The notes under the pieces were generated by a model. The model saw nothing but the letters and a program-made list of their open reading frames with translations. It did no database searches and was not told the DNA's origin. Below are positions 18,499-26,711 of a stretch of 64,000 bases of DNA, in pieces; positions within the stretch are counted from its first letter, which is position 1; each line of letters opens with the position of its first letter. This DNA comes from Pseudomonas sp. FP198 (GTDB lineage Bacteria; Pseudomonadota; Gammaproteobacteria; Pseudomonadales; Pseudomonadaceae). The stretch is taken from positions 3,241,501-3,305,500 of the forward strand of contig NZ_CP117452.1 in assembly GCF_030687895.1 (NCBI RefSeq). The letters are read 5' to 3'. A program made the position numbers and the translations under genes.

Positions 18499-19604
18499 GG
18501 ACGATTCTCCGCAACCTGCACATCGCCCGGTTGAGCCAGCCTCACCTCTTCGCCATCGCGTAGCAGATGGGCGCCAAGCGCGACGATCCGCTCGCCGACG
18601 TTCAGCTCGCCCGAGACTTGCGCAGTGTCGTCGCTCAGGCCCAGTAGCTGGACCGGACGCCAGGAAACTTTTGCCGGTTCACCGGCGATCACCCAGACGC
18701 CCGCGCCTTTGCCCGAGTCGTGCAGCGCGGCGATCGGCACTTGCAGCGCCTGCCCCAACCGGGTGCCCGGACTGATCCGCAGCGTCACCGTCGAACCCAG
18801 CGGGGCATTGGCCAGCGCGCCCTCCAACACATAGCGTGCCTCGAAGGTGCGCGTGACCCGATCGGCGGAATCCGACAGCCACCTGAGCTTGGCGTTAACC
18901 GTCGTGGCGGCGTTGCCATAAAGCGTCGCCTGCGCGGTTGCGCCGGGGGCGGGCCGCAGGGTTTCGGGCAACTGCACAGCGGCTTCGCGCTGGCCTGCAC
19001 GCGCCAGTCGCACGACGATTTGGCCAGGGGTGACGACTTGCCCGGGCTCGGCCAGGGTCTCCATCACCACGCCATCGGCGTCGGCCAGCAGCACGGCATA
19101 ACCGGAGGCATTGCGCGCTACGTCAGCCTGCGCCTGGGCGGCGCTAAGTTGCGCTTTCGCGGTGTCGGCGGCGGCCTTGATCTGATCGTAGCCCGAGGCG
19201 GAAACAGCGCCCGCGGCCACCAGGTCGCGATACCGCGCCTCGTCATCCGCGGTCTGCCTGGCCCGGGCCCGGGCCGCGGCGACGGCCTCCTGCTGCGCGC
19301 GTGCCTGCAAGCCGAGGTCGATGGGATCGAGGCGCATGAGTGGCTGGCCCCGCTTGACGGTCTGGCCAGTGTCCACCAGACGTTCGAGCACCTTGCCCGA
19401 GACCCGGAAACCCAGATCGCTCTGGACGCGGGCGGTCACCACGCCGGTGAAGGCGCGCGAGGTATCGGACGCCGCCGATACCTCGGACACCCGCACCAAC
19501 GGCGCCAGCGTGCGCGGATCCTTGGGGGTGGAGGACTCACTGCACGCCGTCAGAACGAGCGGCAACAAGCAAGCGGCAATGGTGACAGGTCGGCGCCGGA
19601 GCAT
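18495..19604 (-). CDS. RND efflux periplasmic adaptor (membrane fusion) lipoprotein
   Basis: 369 residues. The N-terminus is a lipoprotein signal with lipobox LTAC (Cys about residue 21), so the protein is anchored to the inner membrane. The fold is that of AcrA/MexH adaptors: a beta-barrel and lipoyl segment (FRVSGKVLERLVDTGQTVKRGQPLMRLDP), an alpha-helical hairpin rich in Ala and Gln (about residues 95-160), then the second lipoyl half (ADGVVMETLAEPGQVVTPGQIVVRLA). It bridges the RND pump to the outer-membrane lipoprotein encoded divergently. First gene of the operon; a palindromic operator lies about 50 bp upstream. Confidence 0.93.
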   Translation of the reverse strand: MLRRRPVTIAACLLPLVLTACSESSTPKDPRTLAPLVRVSEVSAASDTSRAFTGVVTARVQSDLGFRVSGKVLERLVDTGQTVKRGQPLMRLDPIDLGLQARAQQEAVAAARARARQTADDEARYRDLVAAGAVSASGYDQIKAAADTAKAQLSAAQAQADVARNASGYAVLLADADGVVMETLAEPGQVVTPGQIVVRLARAGQREAAVQLPETLRPAPGATAQATLYGNAATTVNAKLRWLSDSADRVTRTFEARYVLEGALANAPLGSTVTLRISPGTRLGQALQVPIAALHDSGKGAGVWVIAGEPAKVSWRPVQLLGLSDDTAQVSGELNVGERIVALGAHLLRDGEEVRLAQPGDVQVAENRP

Positions 19605-19650
19605 AGGGTCCCTTACTTGAACGCTAGGATGGAAGGCGCATTCTCAATGC

Positions 19651-19678
19651 TTGTGACTATTTCTGTCAATCGTCACAA
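19651..19678. promoter_or_regulatory. Putative TetR operator upstream of the MFP-RND-FabF operon
   Basis: TTGTGAC-N14-GTCACAA, a perfect seven-base inverted repeat 47 bp upstream of the adaptor start. The core GTGAC-N14-GTCAC recurs upstream of the divergent NodT gene and, with one mismatch, upstream of tetR. Confidence 0.6.
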
Positions 19679-19775
19679 AAACTCCAGTTGATAAGACGCT
19701 TTCCGTTTGAGTACTGAACCTACTGACTTCAATGATGGGATGAAAACCGTTGCCAACAAGATGATTTGACTTTAA

Positions 19776-19799
19776 GTGACCAATAATTACTATGGTCAC
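19776..19799. promoter_or_regulatory. Putative TetR operator upstream of the NodT-type gene
   Basis: GTGACC-N12-GGTCAC, i.e. GTGAC-N14-GTCAC with one extra paired base, 27 bp upstream of the lipoprotein start. Spacing and arms match the site at 19651 exactly. Confidence 0.6.
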
Positions 19800-19825
19800 A
19801 ACTAATCTCCACTCAAGGAAATACG

Positions 19826-21287
19826 ATGCCTCCCCTGCGCCCCATTGCTCTTCTGATGAGTGCCAGCCTCATGGCAGGTTGCGCGGTCGGCCCGGATTAC
19901 CAAACGTGCCGCTGCGCCGCTTTCGAGCCGGTACCTGGGCCAGCCTGCGGTCGAACAGCGCTCCACGGCCGCACCGACCCTGCTGGTCAACTGGTGGGAA
20001 GGCTTCGCTGATCCCACCCTCACCGCCTTCATCCAACAAGCCCTGGAACAGAACCTGGACCTGGCGCAGGCGTCGGCGCGCGTCACCCAGGCACGGGCTG
20101 GCCTGGGCGCGGCCAACGCCGCTTTGCTGCCCTCGGGCAACATCAGTGGCCAGGCCGCGCGCTCATACCAATCGGTCGAGACCCCGCTCGGCCAGGTGCT
20201 GGACTCGACGCCCGGCTACGACCGATACGGAAACTTCTACGAGCTCAACCTCGGTGCCAGCTGGGAGATAGACGCCTTCGGCGGCCTGCGCCGCGGGCGC
20301 GAGGCGGCGTTGGCCGAATACCAGGCGTCTGAGGCCGGTGCCGTCGCCACGCGCCTGGCCGTTGCCGCGCAGGTCGCCGACGTCTACATCACCGTGCGGG
20401 GTTTACAGACCCGGCTGGACATCGCGAACCGCCAGGTCAGGACGCAGCAGGACCTGCTGGAAAAAGTCCAACTGCTCTACAGCAAAGGCCTGGCCGCCAG
20501 CTATCAGGTCCGCCAGACCGAGGGACAATTGTCAGGGGTGCAGGCCACCGTGCCGGTCTTGCAAGCCGGGTTGGACGCGGCCATGAATGCGCTGGATGTG
20601 ATGCTCGGCACGCCACCTGGCACCCATCGCCCGCAATTGGCTCAGGTGGGCGATATTCCTCTCGCCCCACCGATGGCGACGACAGGAACCCCTGCGGACC
20701 TGCTTCGACGTCGACCTGACCTCATCGTCGCCGAGCGCCGCCTGGCGGCCTCCAACGCACGCATCGGCGAGGCCGTCGCCGAGTATTATCCGAAGTTCTC
20801 CCTCAGCGCCTTGCTCGGCAGTGCCACGGCGGTTTCCGGCGGCAATCTTTTCAGCGGCGGGGCCAGCCAGTCGGCGGGTGTGCTGGGGCTGCGCTGGAGG
20901 CTCTTCGATTTCGCCCGCATCAACGCGCAGATCGAACGGGCCAAGGGCCAGGAAGCCGAAGCACTGGCGGCTTATCGCCAGTCGGTGTTGCGCGCCACCG
21001 AGGAGGTTGAAAACGCCCTCAGCGCCCTGGTGAACCGCGAAGCCCAGGCGACGACTCTTGCTCAAGGGGAAACGTCGCTGACCCAGGCTCGTCAATCGAC
21101 ATTTGTCGCCTACCGCAAAGGTACGGCCAGCCTGATCGATGTGCTCAATGCCGACGAGACGCTGCTGCGCACGTCCGACACCCGAGCGCAGGCGCGAACG
21201 GAATCGGCACGGGCGGCAGTCGCGGCCTTCCGGGCGCTCGGCCGTGGCTGGCAACCGCCTGGGGAAGCGCCCATGGCAACCCGGTGA
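19826..21287 (+). CDS. Outer-membrane efflux lipoprotein, NodT family, with a 1-bp N-terminal frameshift
   Basis: The true N-terminus starts at ATG 19826 (AAGGAA upstream) and reads MPPLRPIALLMSASLMAGCAVGPDYQ, a lipoprotein signal with lipobox LMAGC. That frame dies at 20011. The rest of the protein (AAAPLSSRYLGQP through PPGEAPMATR) is in another frame, open from a GTG at 19860. Removing one A from the AAA at 19902-19904 joins the two at exactly the family boundary. The body is a standard OEP channel with two repeated coiled-coil halves (NLDLAQASARVTQARAGLGAANAALLP and later) and WEIDAFGGLRRGRE. It would dock the RND pump. Either a sequence error or a real lesion that removes lipidation and export; the downstream frame alone has no signal peptide. 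Confidence 0.9.
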
Positions 21288-21355
21288 CCACTCCTTGAAA
21301 GGGTCACCCATTGGCGGTATCAGGTAAGACTATTCATGAGGAGTTCACCACCCCC

Positions 21356-21396
21356 GTGGCGAGGGAGCTTGCTCCCGCTGGGCTGCGCAGCAGCCC
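21356..21396 (+). repeat. Single REP element
   Basis: GTGGCGAGGGAGCTTGCTC followed by CCGCTGGGCTGCGCAGCAGCCC, the local REP type, placed between the convergent NodT and tetR genes. Confidence 0.8.
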
Positions 21397-21401
21397 TTTT
21401 T
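21380..21401 (+). terminator. Rho-independent-type terminator after the NodT gene
   Basis: GGGCTGC-GCA-GCAGCCC (seven-base perfect stem) followed by five T. It is the 3' half of the REP element, which here doubles as the terminator, and lies just after the stop of tetR on the other strand. Confidence 0.65.
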
Positions 21402-21410
21402 ATGTGTAGC

Positions 21411-22031
21411 TCAGGGCATAAGACTGCGCAGGATCAGGTTGGAAGTGAGCGTGGGCGCTTCCTCGACAAAATCGAGGTTGTACTGCAGCAGCAACGGATT
21501 GACGAACGGCCGCAGCGCCAGGTGAATGGCTTCGACGGTTTCGTCCAGCGGCGTCTTGCGCTCAAACTCGCCGAGCTCACGACCTTCCCGGACGATCTGC
21601 AGCACGAAGCTCTTGATCTGCTCGTTGTAGATTTGTGAACTGGGCCAGCGCTCCGAGGCCGAGAACGCGGCGATGTCGTAGAGCTTGCGCTCATTGAAGA
21701 ACAGGTCCACGCCCGTCGCGATCACGGTCTTGACCAGCCGGCGAAAACGCTCCGTCGCCGACAGCCCTTCTTCCTGGATGGCGTCTTCGACGGCCGCAAC
21801 GATTTTCGACAGGCAATTGGCGCAGATAGCCTCGCCGATCGCCTGCTTGGAATCGAAGAATTTGTAGATGTACGCCTTGGAAAAACCGATGGCCTTGGCC
21901 AGGTCGGACACCGTGGTCTTGCCATAACCGTACTGGCTGAAGTGTTCATTGGCGGCCGCGACAATCTGATCGCGAATATCGTGATCGACGGGGCCGCGCG
22001 CGCTGGGTGATGCAGAGGATGGCTGGTTCAT
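21411..22031 (-). CDS. TetR-family transcriptional repressor of the RND efflux locus
   Basis: 206 residues. The N-terminal helix-turn-helix is at about 22-65, with GYGKTTVSDLAKAIGFSKAYIYKFFDSKQAI as recognition region. The C-terminal part is all-helical and would form the ligand pocket. It faces the NodT gene tail to tail. A palindrome TGAC-N14-GTCAC lies 39 bp upstream of its own start and matches those upstream of the adaptor and NodT genes. This supports a repressor that controls both efflux transcripts and itself. The start ATG has a weak ribosome site. The effector is unknown. Confidence 0.92.
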   Translation of the reverse strand: MNQPSSASPSARGPVDHDIRDQIVAAANEHFSQYGYGKTTVSDLAKAIGFSKAYIYKFFDSKQAIGEAICANCLSKIVAAVEDAIQEEGLSATERFRRLVKTVIATGVDLFFNERKLYDIAAFSASERWPSSQIYNEQIKSFVLQIVREGRELGEFERKTPLDETVEAIHLALRPFVNPLLLQYNLDFVEEAPTLTSNLILRSLMP

Positions 22032-22069
22032 GGAGGCAGCTTACGCACCCGAAAGGTCGCTGACAACTC

Positions 22070-22093
22070 ATGACCTATCCGGAATAGAGTCAC
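22070..22093. promoter_or_regulatory. Putative TetR auto-operator
   Basis: ATGAC-N14-GTCAC, one mismatch from the two operators at 19651 and 19776 with identical spacing, upstream of tetR. Confidence 0.5.
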
Positions 22094-22112
22094 AAAAGCC
22101 CCCCTTTGAAGC

Positions 22113-22307
22113 TAATGCTGTTCACTTAAGGCATTCGGGGAACCGTGGCGAGGGAGCTTGCTCCCGCTGGGCCGCGAAGCGGCCCCAAAACCTGCCAAAT
22201 ACGTAGTATCAGACACACCGCATCCGCCGGTTTGCGACTGCTTCGCAGCCGAGCGGGAGCAAGCTCCCTCGCCACGGGTACATCATTTTGTTAAGTGAAC
22301 AGCATTA
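22113..22307. repeat. MITE-like element with 17-bp terminal inverted repeats enclosing a REP doublet
   Basis: TAATGCTGTTCACTTAA at 22113-22129 is repeated exactly in reverse complement at 22291-22307. Inside, two REP sequences face each other (22145-22170 and about 22251-22277), separated by a less symmetrical spacer. There is no open frame of note. This fills the 303-bp gap between tetR and the dehydratase gene. Confidence 0.75.
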
Positions 22308-22334
22308 CCCTTCGAGCCGGCCATCCTTTGGCTG

Positions 22335-23291
22335 TCAGCCAATCACATCGGCATACACTGCCCTGTCGACATTACCCCCGGACAGCACCACCCCGACCTT
22401 TTTTCCCTCCATCAACCCACACTCCTGGATCAGCCCCGCCAGAGCCGCGGCGCCGGCACCTTCGGCGAGGTTGTGAGTGTCGGTGTAATAGACGCGCATG
22501 GCCTCGGCAATCTCCTGGTCACTGACCGCCACGATCCGCGCCGCCGCGGCGCCGTAGATGGCCAAGGCTTCGGGAATCGGCCTGCGCACGGCAAGGCCGT
22601 CGGCGAAGGTATGGGCCGAAGCGGTTTCGCAGATTTCTCCGGTTTCAAATGACATTTTTGCAGCCGTTGCCTCGGTGGAGACCACCCCCACGATCCGGGT
22701 CTGCAAACCCAGGGCATCGCGCGCGGCAATCACTGCGCAGATCCCCGAGCCACAGCCGATGGGTACGTAGACGGTGTCCAGGTCGGGCACGGCGGTGAAC
22801 AGCTCCAGGGCATAAGTGGCGACGCCCTTGACCAGCTCGGTATGAAACGGCGGCACGAGAAACAGCCCGTGCGCTTGCGCCAGGCGTGCCGCCTCCTCCC
22901 GGGCCTCATCGAAATCGCGGCCGTATTCGATCACTTCGCCGCCGAAGCCGCGCATGGCATTGTTCTTTTCGATCGAGTTCCCCTCCGGCACCACAATCAA
23001 CGCCTTCAGCCCCGAGGCGCTGGCCGACAACGCCAGGCTCTGGCCGTGGTTGCCACGGGTGGCGGTGACGATCCCCTTTGCTTGCGGGTGCTCACGCTTG
23101 AGCCAATGCATGAAGGTGATGCCGCCACGCACTTTGAAAGCCCCGGTGGGGGTGTGGTTTTCGTGCTTGACCCACACCGTGCATCCCAGCCGCTGCGCCA
23201 ACAAGGGCCAGGCGTACTGGGCGGTGGCGGGCATGACTTGGTAGACCTGCCGAGCCGCTTGTTCAATCTCGTCGAGCGTCAGTGTGTACAT
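22335..23291 (-). CDS. Threonine/serine dehydratase, PLP-dependent, without ACT domain
   Basis: 318 residues from ATG at 23291, which has a strong AGGAGG site; the upstream in-frame extension is rejected. The PLP lysine is in PTGAFKVRGG (about residue 52), the phosphate-binding glycine loop is PIGCGSGICAV, and the protein ends with the SGGNVD motif. This is the fold-type II dehydratase that turns threonine into 2-oxobutyrate and ammonia, or serine into pyruvate. The missing C-terminal ACT domains mean no isoleucine feedback, so a catabolic role is likely. An AraC regulator is encoded divergently 97 bp away. A related 3-hydroxyaspartate or racemase activity cannot be excluded. Confidence 0.88.
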   Translation of the reverse strand: MYTLTLDEIEQAARQVYQVMPATAQYAWPLLAQRLGCTVWVKHENHTPTGAFKVRGGITFMHWLKREHPQAKGIVTATRGNHGQSLALSASASGLKALIVVPEGNSIEKNNAMRGFGGEVIEYGRDFDEAREEAARLAQAHGLFLVPPFHTELVKGVATYALELFTAVPDLDTVYVPIGCGSGICAVIAARDALGLQTRIVGVVSTEATAAKMSFETGEICETASAHTFADGLAVRRPIPEALAIYGAAAARIVAVSDQEIAEAMRVYYTDTHNLAEGAGAAALAGLIQECGLMEGKKVGVVLSGGNVDRAVYADVIG

Positions 23292-23388
23292 GAGAATGGC
23301 CTCCTGGAATTTCGCCCAGTCTAGCCAGGGGCGCCGAGCCCCGGCTTTCAAAAAACCGACCTGACTTTTCCGGCGCCGCTTCACTACT

Positions 23389-24210
23389 ATGAACACCATG
23401 AGCCATCGCAACCGCCCACAGCCGCCGCGCAAGACTGAATCGATCCGTCGCATCGAGGTAGGGCCGTGGGCGATCGAATTGCTCCCCGGCTGCGCCTATG
23501 CAGCGCGCTATATCGCGAGCCAGTCGGCGATCGGTTTTGCGTTCGACAGCCAGCGCGGCTTGCATGCGATCGGCAGCGACCGGGTGCAGCCCTTCAATGC
23601 GCTGCCCAACGGGCTGGCGTTCGTCCCGGCCCAGTGCGACGTGTATTCACAGTCACCTCATGGCGGCGAATACCTGCGCCTGATACGCACCGATGGTTGC
23701 GTGCTTGAGGGCGATCACCCCTTCAACAATCGCATCGACCCTCGAGCCATTGCGCTCGCGCAACGCATGCGCCGCGCGCTCCTGCACGGTTCGATCGACG
23801 ACGATTGGGAGGCTTTGGCCCTGGCACTGGCCGAATGCGCGGCAGCGGAAAACTCCAAGTCGGCAAGGCCCCAGGGTTCCCTCACCGACAGCCGGATGCG
23901 CTTGCTGGATGAATTCATCGATGCAGGCCTCGATCAGCCATTGGCCGTACCGGCGATGGCGCAGCTGCTAGGGCTGTCCGAGGGCTATTTCATGCGTGCG
24001 TTCAAGGCCGCGACAGGCAAGAGCCCCCATGCATACCTCATCGACCGGCGCCTCGCCAAGGCCCGCGCGCTGATACGCGATTCATCGGCCACGCTGTCGG
24101 CAATCGCCCTCGCCTGCGGTTTCAATTCACAAGCGCACATGACGATGACGTTCAAGCAGCGCCTTGGGGTGAGTCCGGCGCAATTGCGTCAAATGACGAA
24201 GTGCATTTGA
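23389..24210 (+). CDS. AraC-family transcriptional regulator, divergent from threonine dehydratase
   Basis: 273 residues. The C-terminal 100 residues carry the two AraC helix-turn-helix motifs: LAVPAMAQLLGLSEGYFMRAFKAATGKSP followed by LSAIALACGFNSQAHMTMTFKQRLGVSPAQLR. The N-terminal half is a presumed ligand or dimerization region without recognised motif. It faces away from the dehydratase gene across a 97-bp gap, so that gene is the likely target. A second ATG three codons in (23398) is an alternative start; neither has a clear ribosome site. Confidence 0.88.
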   Translation: MNTMSHRNRPQPPRKTESIRRIEVGPWAIELLPGCAYAARYIASQSAIGFAFDSQRGLHAIGSDRVQPFNALPNGLAFVPAQCDVYSQSPHGGEYLRLIRTDGCVLEGDHPFNNRIDPRAIALAQRMRRALLHGSIDDDWEALALALAECAAAENSKSARPQGSLTDSRMRLLDEFIDAGLDQPLAVPAMAQLLGLSEGYFMRAFKAATGKSPHAYLIDRRLAKARALIRDSSATLSAIALACGFNSQAHMTMTFKQRLGVSPAQLRQMTKCI

Positions 24211-24356
24211 CGTCCTTGACTTAATGGTCCAGTTTTCAAGGACAGCATCTCACCGGACGTTGTGCTGGATACACCCCATTCGTGAATCAGAGGACCGCTG
24301 CCGCCTATGATCGATGTACGAAGAATCTGCGCCGTTGAGTCTTGTTGGGTGCCCCT

Positions 24357-25355
24357 GTGTCGCTGATCCCCTTGGTTGTGTGCGACGACTCCACCATGGC
24401 GCGCAAGCAGGTGTTGCGTGCGCTGCCGCAAGATTGGCCGGTTTCAGTCACCGAGGCGGTCAACGGTCGCCAGGCGATGGATGCCATACGCCAGGGCCTT
24501 GGCCACGTGGTGCTGCTTGACCTGACCATGCCGGAGATGGATGGTTATCAGGTGCTGAGTGCCTTGCGCGCCGAGGGCTTGAAAGCGCAGGTCATCGTGA
24601 TTTCCGGCGACGTCCAGGACGAAGCGGTACGCCGAGTGCATGAACTGGGCGCGCTGGCGTTCCTGAAAAAACCTTTCGACGAAAACCAGTTGCGCCAGAC
24701 ACTCACCGGGCTGGGTCTACTGACCCAACCCGGCCGGGCTCCGCAGCAAAATCGACCGGTACCGAACGCGGCCATCAGTTTCCAGGATGCGTTCCGCGAG
24801 ACGGTCAACGTTGCCATCGGCCAGGCCGCGGCGCTGATTGCCAAGGTCCTGGGCGTCTTCGTGCAATTGCCGGTGCCGAACGTGAACATCCTCGAAGTCG
24901 GGGAACTGCACATGGCGCTGAACGACGTCGGCAGCTCCCAGCAACTCACGGCCATCTGCCAGGGCTTTATCGGCAGCGGCATCGCCGGCGAAGCACTGCT
25001 GATATTCCATGACTCGGAGATCGCCGACATCGGGCAACTGATGCAGCGCGAGAGCGCCGACTATTCGGACCTGGAGATGCTGGTGGACCTTTCCAGCATC
25101 CTCATCGGTGCTTGCCTGAGCAGCATCGCCGAACAGATCGACGTGATTTTCTCCCAGGGGCATCCGCAGATCCTGGGTCAGCATGCGGCAATCGAGGAAT
25201 TGATCCGCGCCAACCGCGTCCACTGGAAAAAGACCCTGGCGGTGGAAATCAGCTATGGCCTGGAAGGCCAGGATATCCGCTTCGACCTGTTGCTGCTGTT
25301 CACGGAAGACTCTATCGAGCGGCTGACCCACAAACTCGCCTACCTGATGAACTGA
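24357..25355 (+). CDS. Response regulator with C-terminal CheC-like phosphatase domain
   Basis: About 332 residues. The receiver domain is at 1-120: acidic pair CDDST, phosphoacceptor Asp in VVLLDLTMPEMDG, Ser in VISGDV and Lys in FLKKPF. A CheC/CheX-like domain follows at about 135-330. Its first phosphatase motif D-x3-E-x2-N is intact (DAFRETVN), while the second half-site (VDLSSILIGAC) has lost the Asn. The protein may therefore dephosphorylate a receiver, possibly its own or CheY. It is followed three bases later by a diguanylate cyclase gene, which suggests a joint signalling module. The start is uncertain: GTG 24357 is chosen because the receiver begins at once; TTG 24342 is possible. 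Confidence 0.85.
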   Translation: MSLIPLVVCDDSTMARKQVLRALPQDWPVSVTEAVNGRQAMDAIRQGLGHVVLLDLTMPEMDGYQVLSALRAEGLKAQVIVISGDVQDEAVRRVHELGALAFLKKPFDENQLRQTLTGLGLLTQPGRAPQQNRPVPNAAISFQDAFRETVNVAIGQAAALIAKVLGVFVQLPVPNVNILEVGELHMALNDVGSSQQLTAICQGFIGSGIAGEALLIFHDSEIADIGQLMQRESADYSDLEMLVDLSSILIGACLSSIAEQIDVIFSQGHPQILGQHAAIEELIRANRVHWKKTLAVEISYGLEGQDIRFDLLLLFTEDSIERLTHKLAYLMN

Positions 25356-25358
25356 GCC

Positions 25359-26315
25359 ATGAGCGAATCTATCGATCTGAACGAATTCCACTGGTTGCTG
25401 GCCATCGTTCAGAGCATCGACGTCGGCGTGGTGGTACTTGACCGCGAGTACCGCGTACAGGTCTGGAACACCTTCATGGAGAACCGCTCCGGCGTGCAGC
25501 CCAAGGACGCCCAGAACAGCAACTTCTTCAGCCTGTTTCCCGAAATCGATCGCCCCTGGTTCAGCCGCAAGGTCGAGAGCGTCGCGACCCTCGGCACGCC
25601 GGCATTCACGGTCTGGGAGCAGCGCCCGTACCTGATGCGGTTCAAGAGCTACCAGCCGATCACCGGCCAGGAAGAGTTCATGTACCAGAACACCACGCTG
25701 CTGCCGCTGCGCTCGCCCGACAACCGGATCAACCACATCTGCCTGGTGATCTACGACGTCACTGACGTCGCCACCAACCGCCATCAGATCCAGGCCGCCA
25801 ACGCACAGTTGCAACTGCTCTCCAGCACCGATCGCCTGACCGGCCTGTACAACCGTGGTCATTGGGAAGCCAGCCTGAAAGCCGCCTACGCCCGCCATCA
25901 ACGCTACGGCAATGCGCTGAGCCTGGTGATGCTCGACATCGACCACTTCAAGCGGGTCAACGACACCTACGGTCACCAGGCCGGCGACAAAGTCATTGAG
26001 CAAGTTGCCCGACTGTTGCACGAGCATGTGCGCGAATCCGACGTCGCCGGGCGTTACGGTGGCGAAGAGTTCGGCGTGGTGCTTTCAGACACCGATTCAG
26101 CCGGCGGGCAGATTTTTGCCGAGCGCCTGCGCAAGGCAGTTGAAGAGTCGCTGGTGCAGTACAACGGCCAGGACATAAGTTTTACCGTCAGCCTGGGCGT
26201 GGCCGACCTGAGCCAGCCCGCCAACGACCACGCCGAACTGATCGCCAGGGCCGACCAGGCGTTGTATACGTCGAAAAAGACCGGACGCAATCGCGTGACG
26301 GTTCACGGCCACTGA
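25359..26315 (+). CDS. PAS-GGDEF diguanylate cyclase
   Basis: 318 residues. A PAS-like domain at about 8-130 (LLAIVQSIDVGVVVLDREYRVQVWN) would sense a small signal. A GGDEF domain follows at about 150-315, with active-site GGEEF in RYGGEEFGVV and the inhibitory I-site RESD just before it. It should make cyclic di-GMP from two GTP with product feedback. No membrane segment is seen, so it is cytoplasmic. It starts three bases after the receiver/CheC gene and is surely co-transcribed; the partner may gate its output. No EAL domain is present. Confidence 0.93.
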   Translation: MSESIDLNEFHWLLAIVQSIDVGVVVLDREYRVQVWNTFMENRSGVQPKDAQNSNFFSLFPEIDRPWFSRKVESVATLGTPAFTVWEQRPYLMRFKSYQPITGQEEFMYQNTTLLPLRSPDNRINHICLVIYDVTDVATNRHQIQAANAQLQLLSSTDRLTGLYNRGHWEASLKAAYARHQRYGNALSLVMLDIDHFKRVNDTYGHQAGDKVIEQVARLLHEHVRESDVAGRYGGEEFGVVLSDTDSAGGQIFAERLRKAVEESLVQYNGQDISFTVSLGVADLSQPANDHAELIARADQALYTSKKTGRNRVTVHGH

Positions 26316-26382
26316 GCCACTGCCCCTTCCTCCACAGAGAATCTGTGCCAGCTCGGAATTTGTCTTCACCCCAATCAAATTG

Positions 26383-26469
26383 TGGGAGCGAGCCTGCTCG
26401 CGAAGGCGGCGGTACATTCAACATTATTCTGGCTGATGGATTGCTATCGCGAGCAGGCTCGCTCCCACA
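26383..26469. repeat. Inverted pair of a second REP class
   Basis: GTGGGAGCGAGCCTGCTCGC at 26383 and its reverse complement ending at about 26468 face each other around a short spacer. This is the other common fluorescens-group repeat type, distinct from the GTGGCGAGGG type elsewhere in the window. It occupies part of the 396-bp gap 26316-26711. Confidence 0.8.
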
Positions 26470-26537
26470 CGGGAATGGCGGTGGTTTCGAAGTTTGTGCC
26501 CGCCCATAACTGGTCTGTCCAATCTACTTTTTATTTG

Positions 26538-26552
26538 ATTGGTCTTGCCAAT
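26538..26552. promoter_or_regulatory. Putative FadR/GntR-type operator upstream of the sugar-acid dehydrogenase
   Basis: ATTGG-TCTTG-CCAAT, a five-base perfect palindrome with the central spacing common for GntR-family sites, 160 bp upstream of the dehydrogenase. The third gene of this set encodes a GntR regulator. Assigned by eye only. Confidence 0.35.
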
Positions 26553-26711
26553 ATTTTTCCCGCCGTGTAGTTTCGAGCCAACATCAGCGGCGCAGCTCAC
26601 TGCGCGCCTACAACAAGAAAGAGCGTCCCGGTCCCGGCAGCCGTGCGCTCACTCCCCCCTCCTACCGCGTGCAGCCAACCTCCGCCTGCGCGCCAGCCAA
26701 GGAGCATCAAC

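Noticed and set aside
16972..18534. 520-codon open frame opposite the RND pump
   Set aside because: His/Gln/Arg-rich composition typical of a high-GC antisense frame; no known domain.
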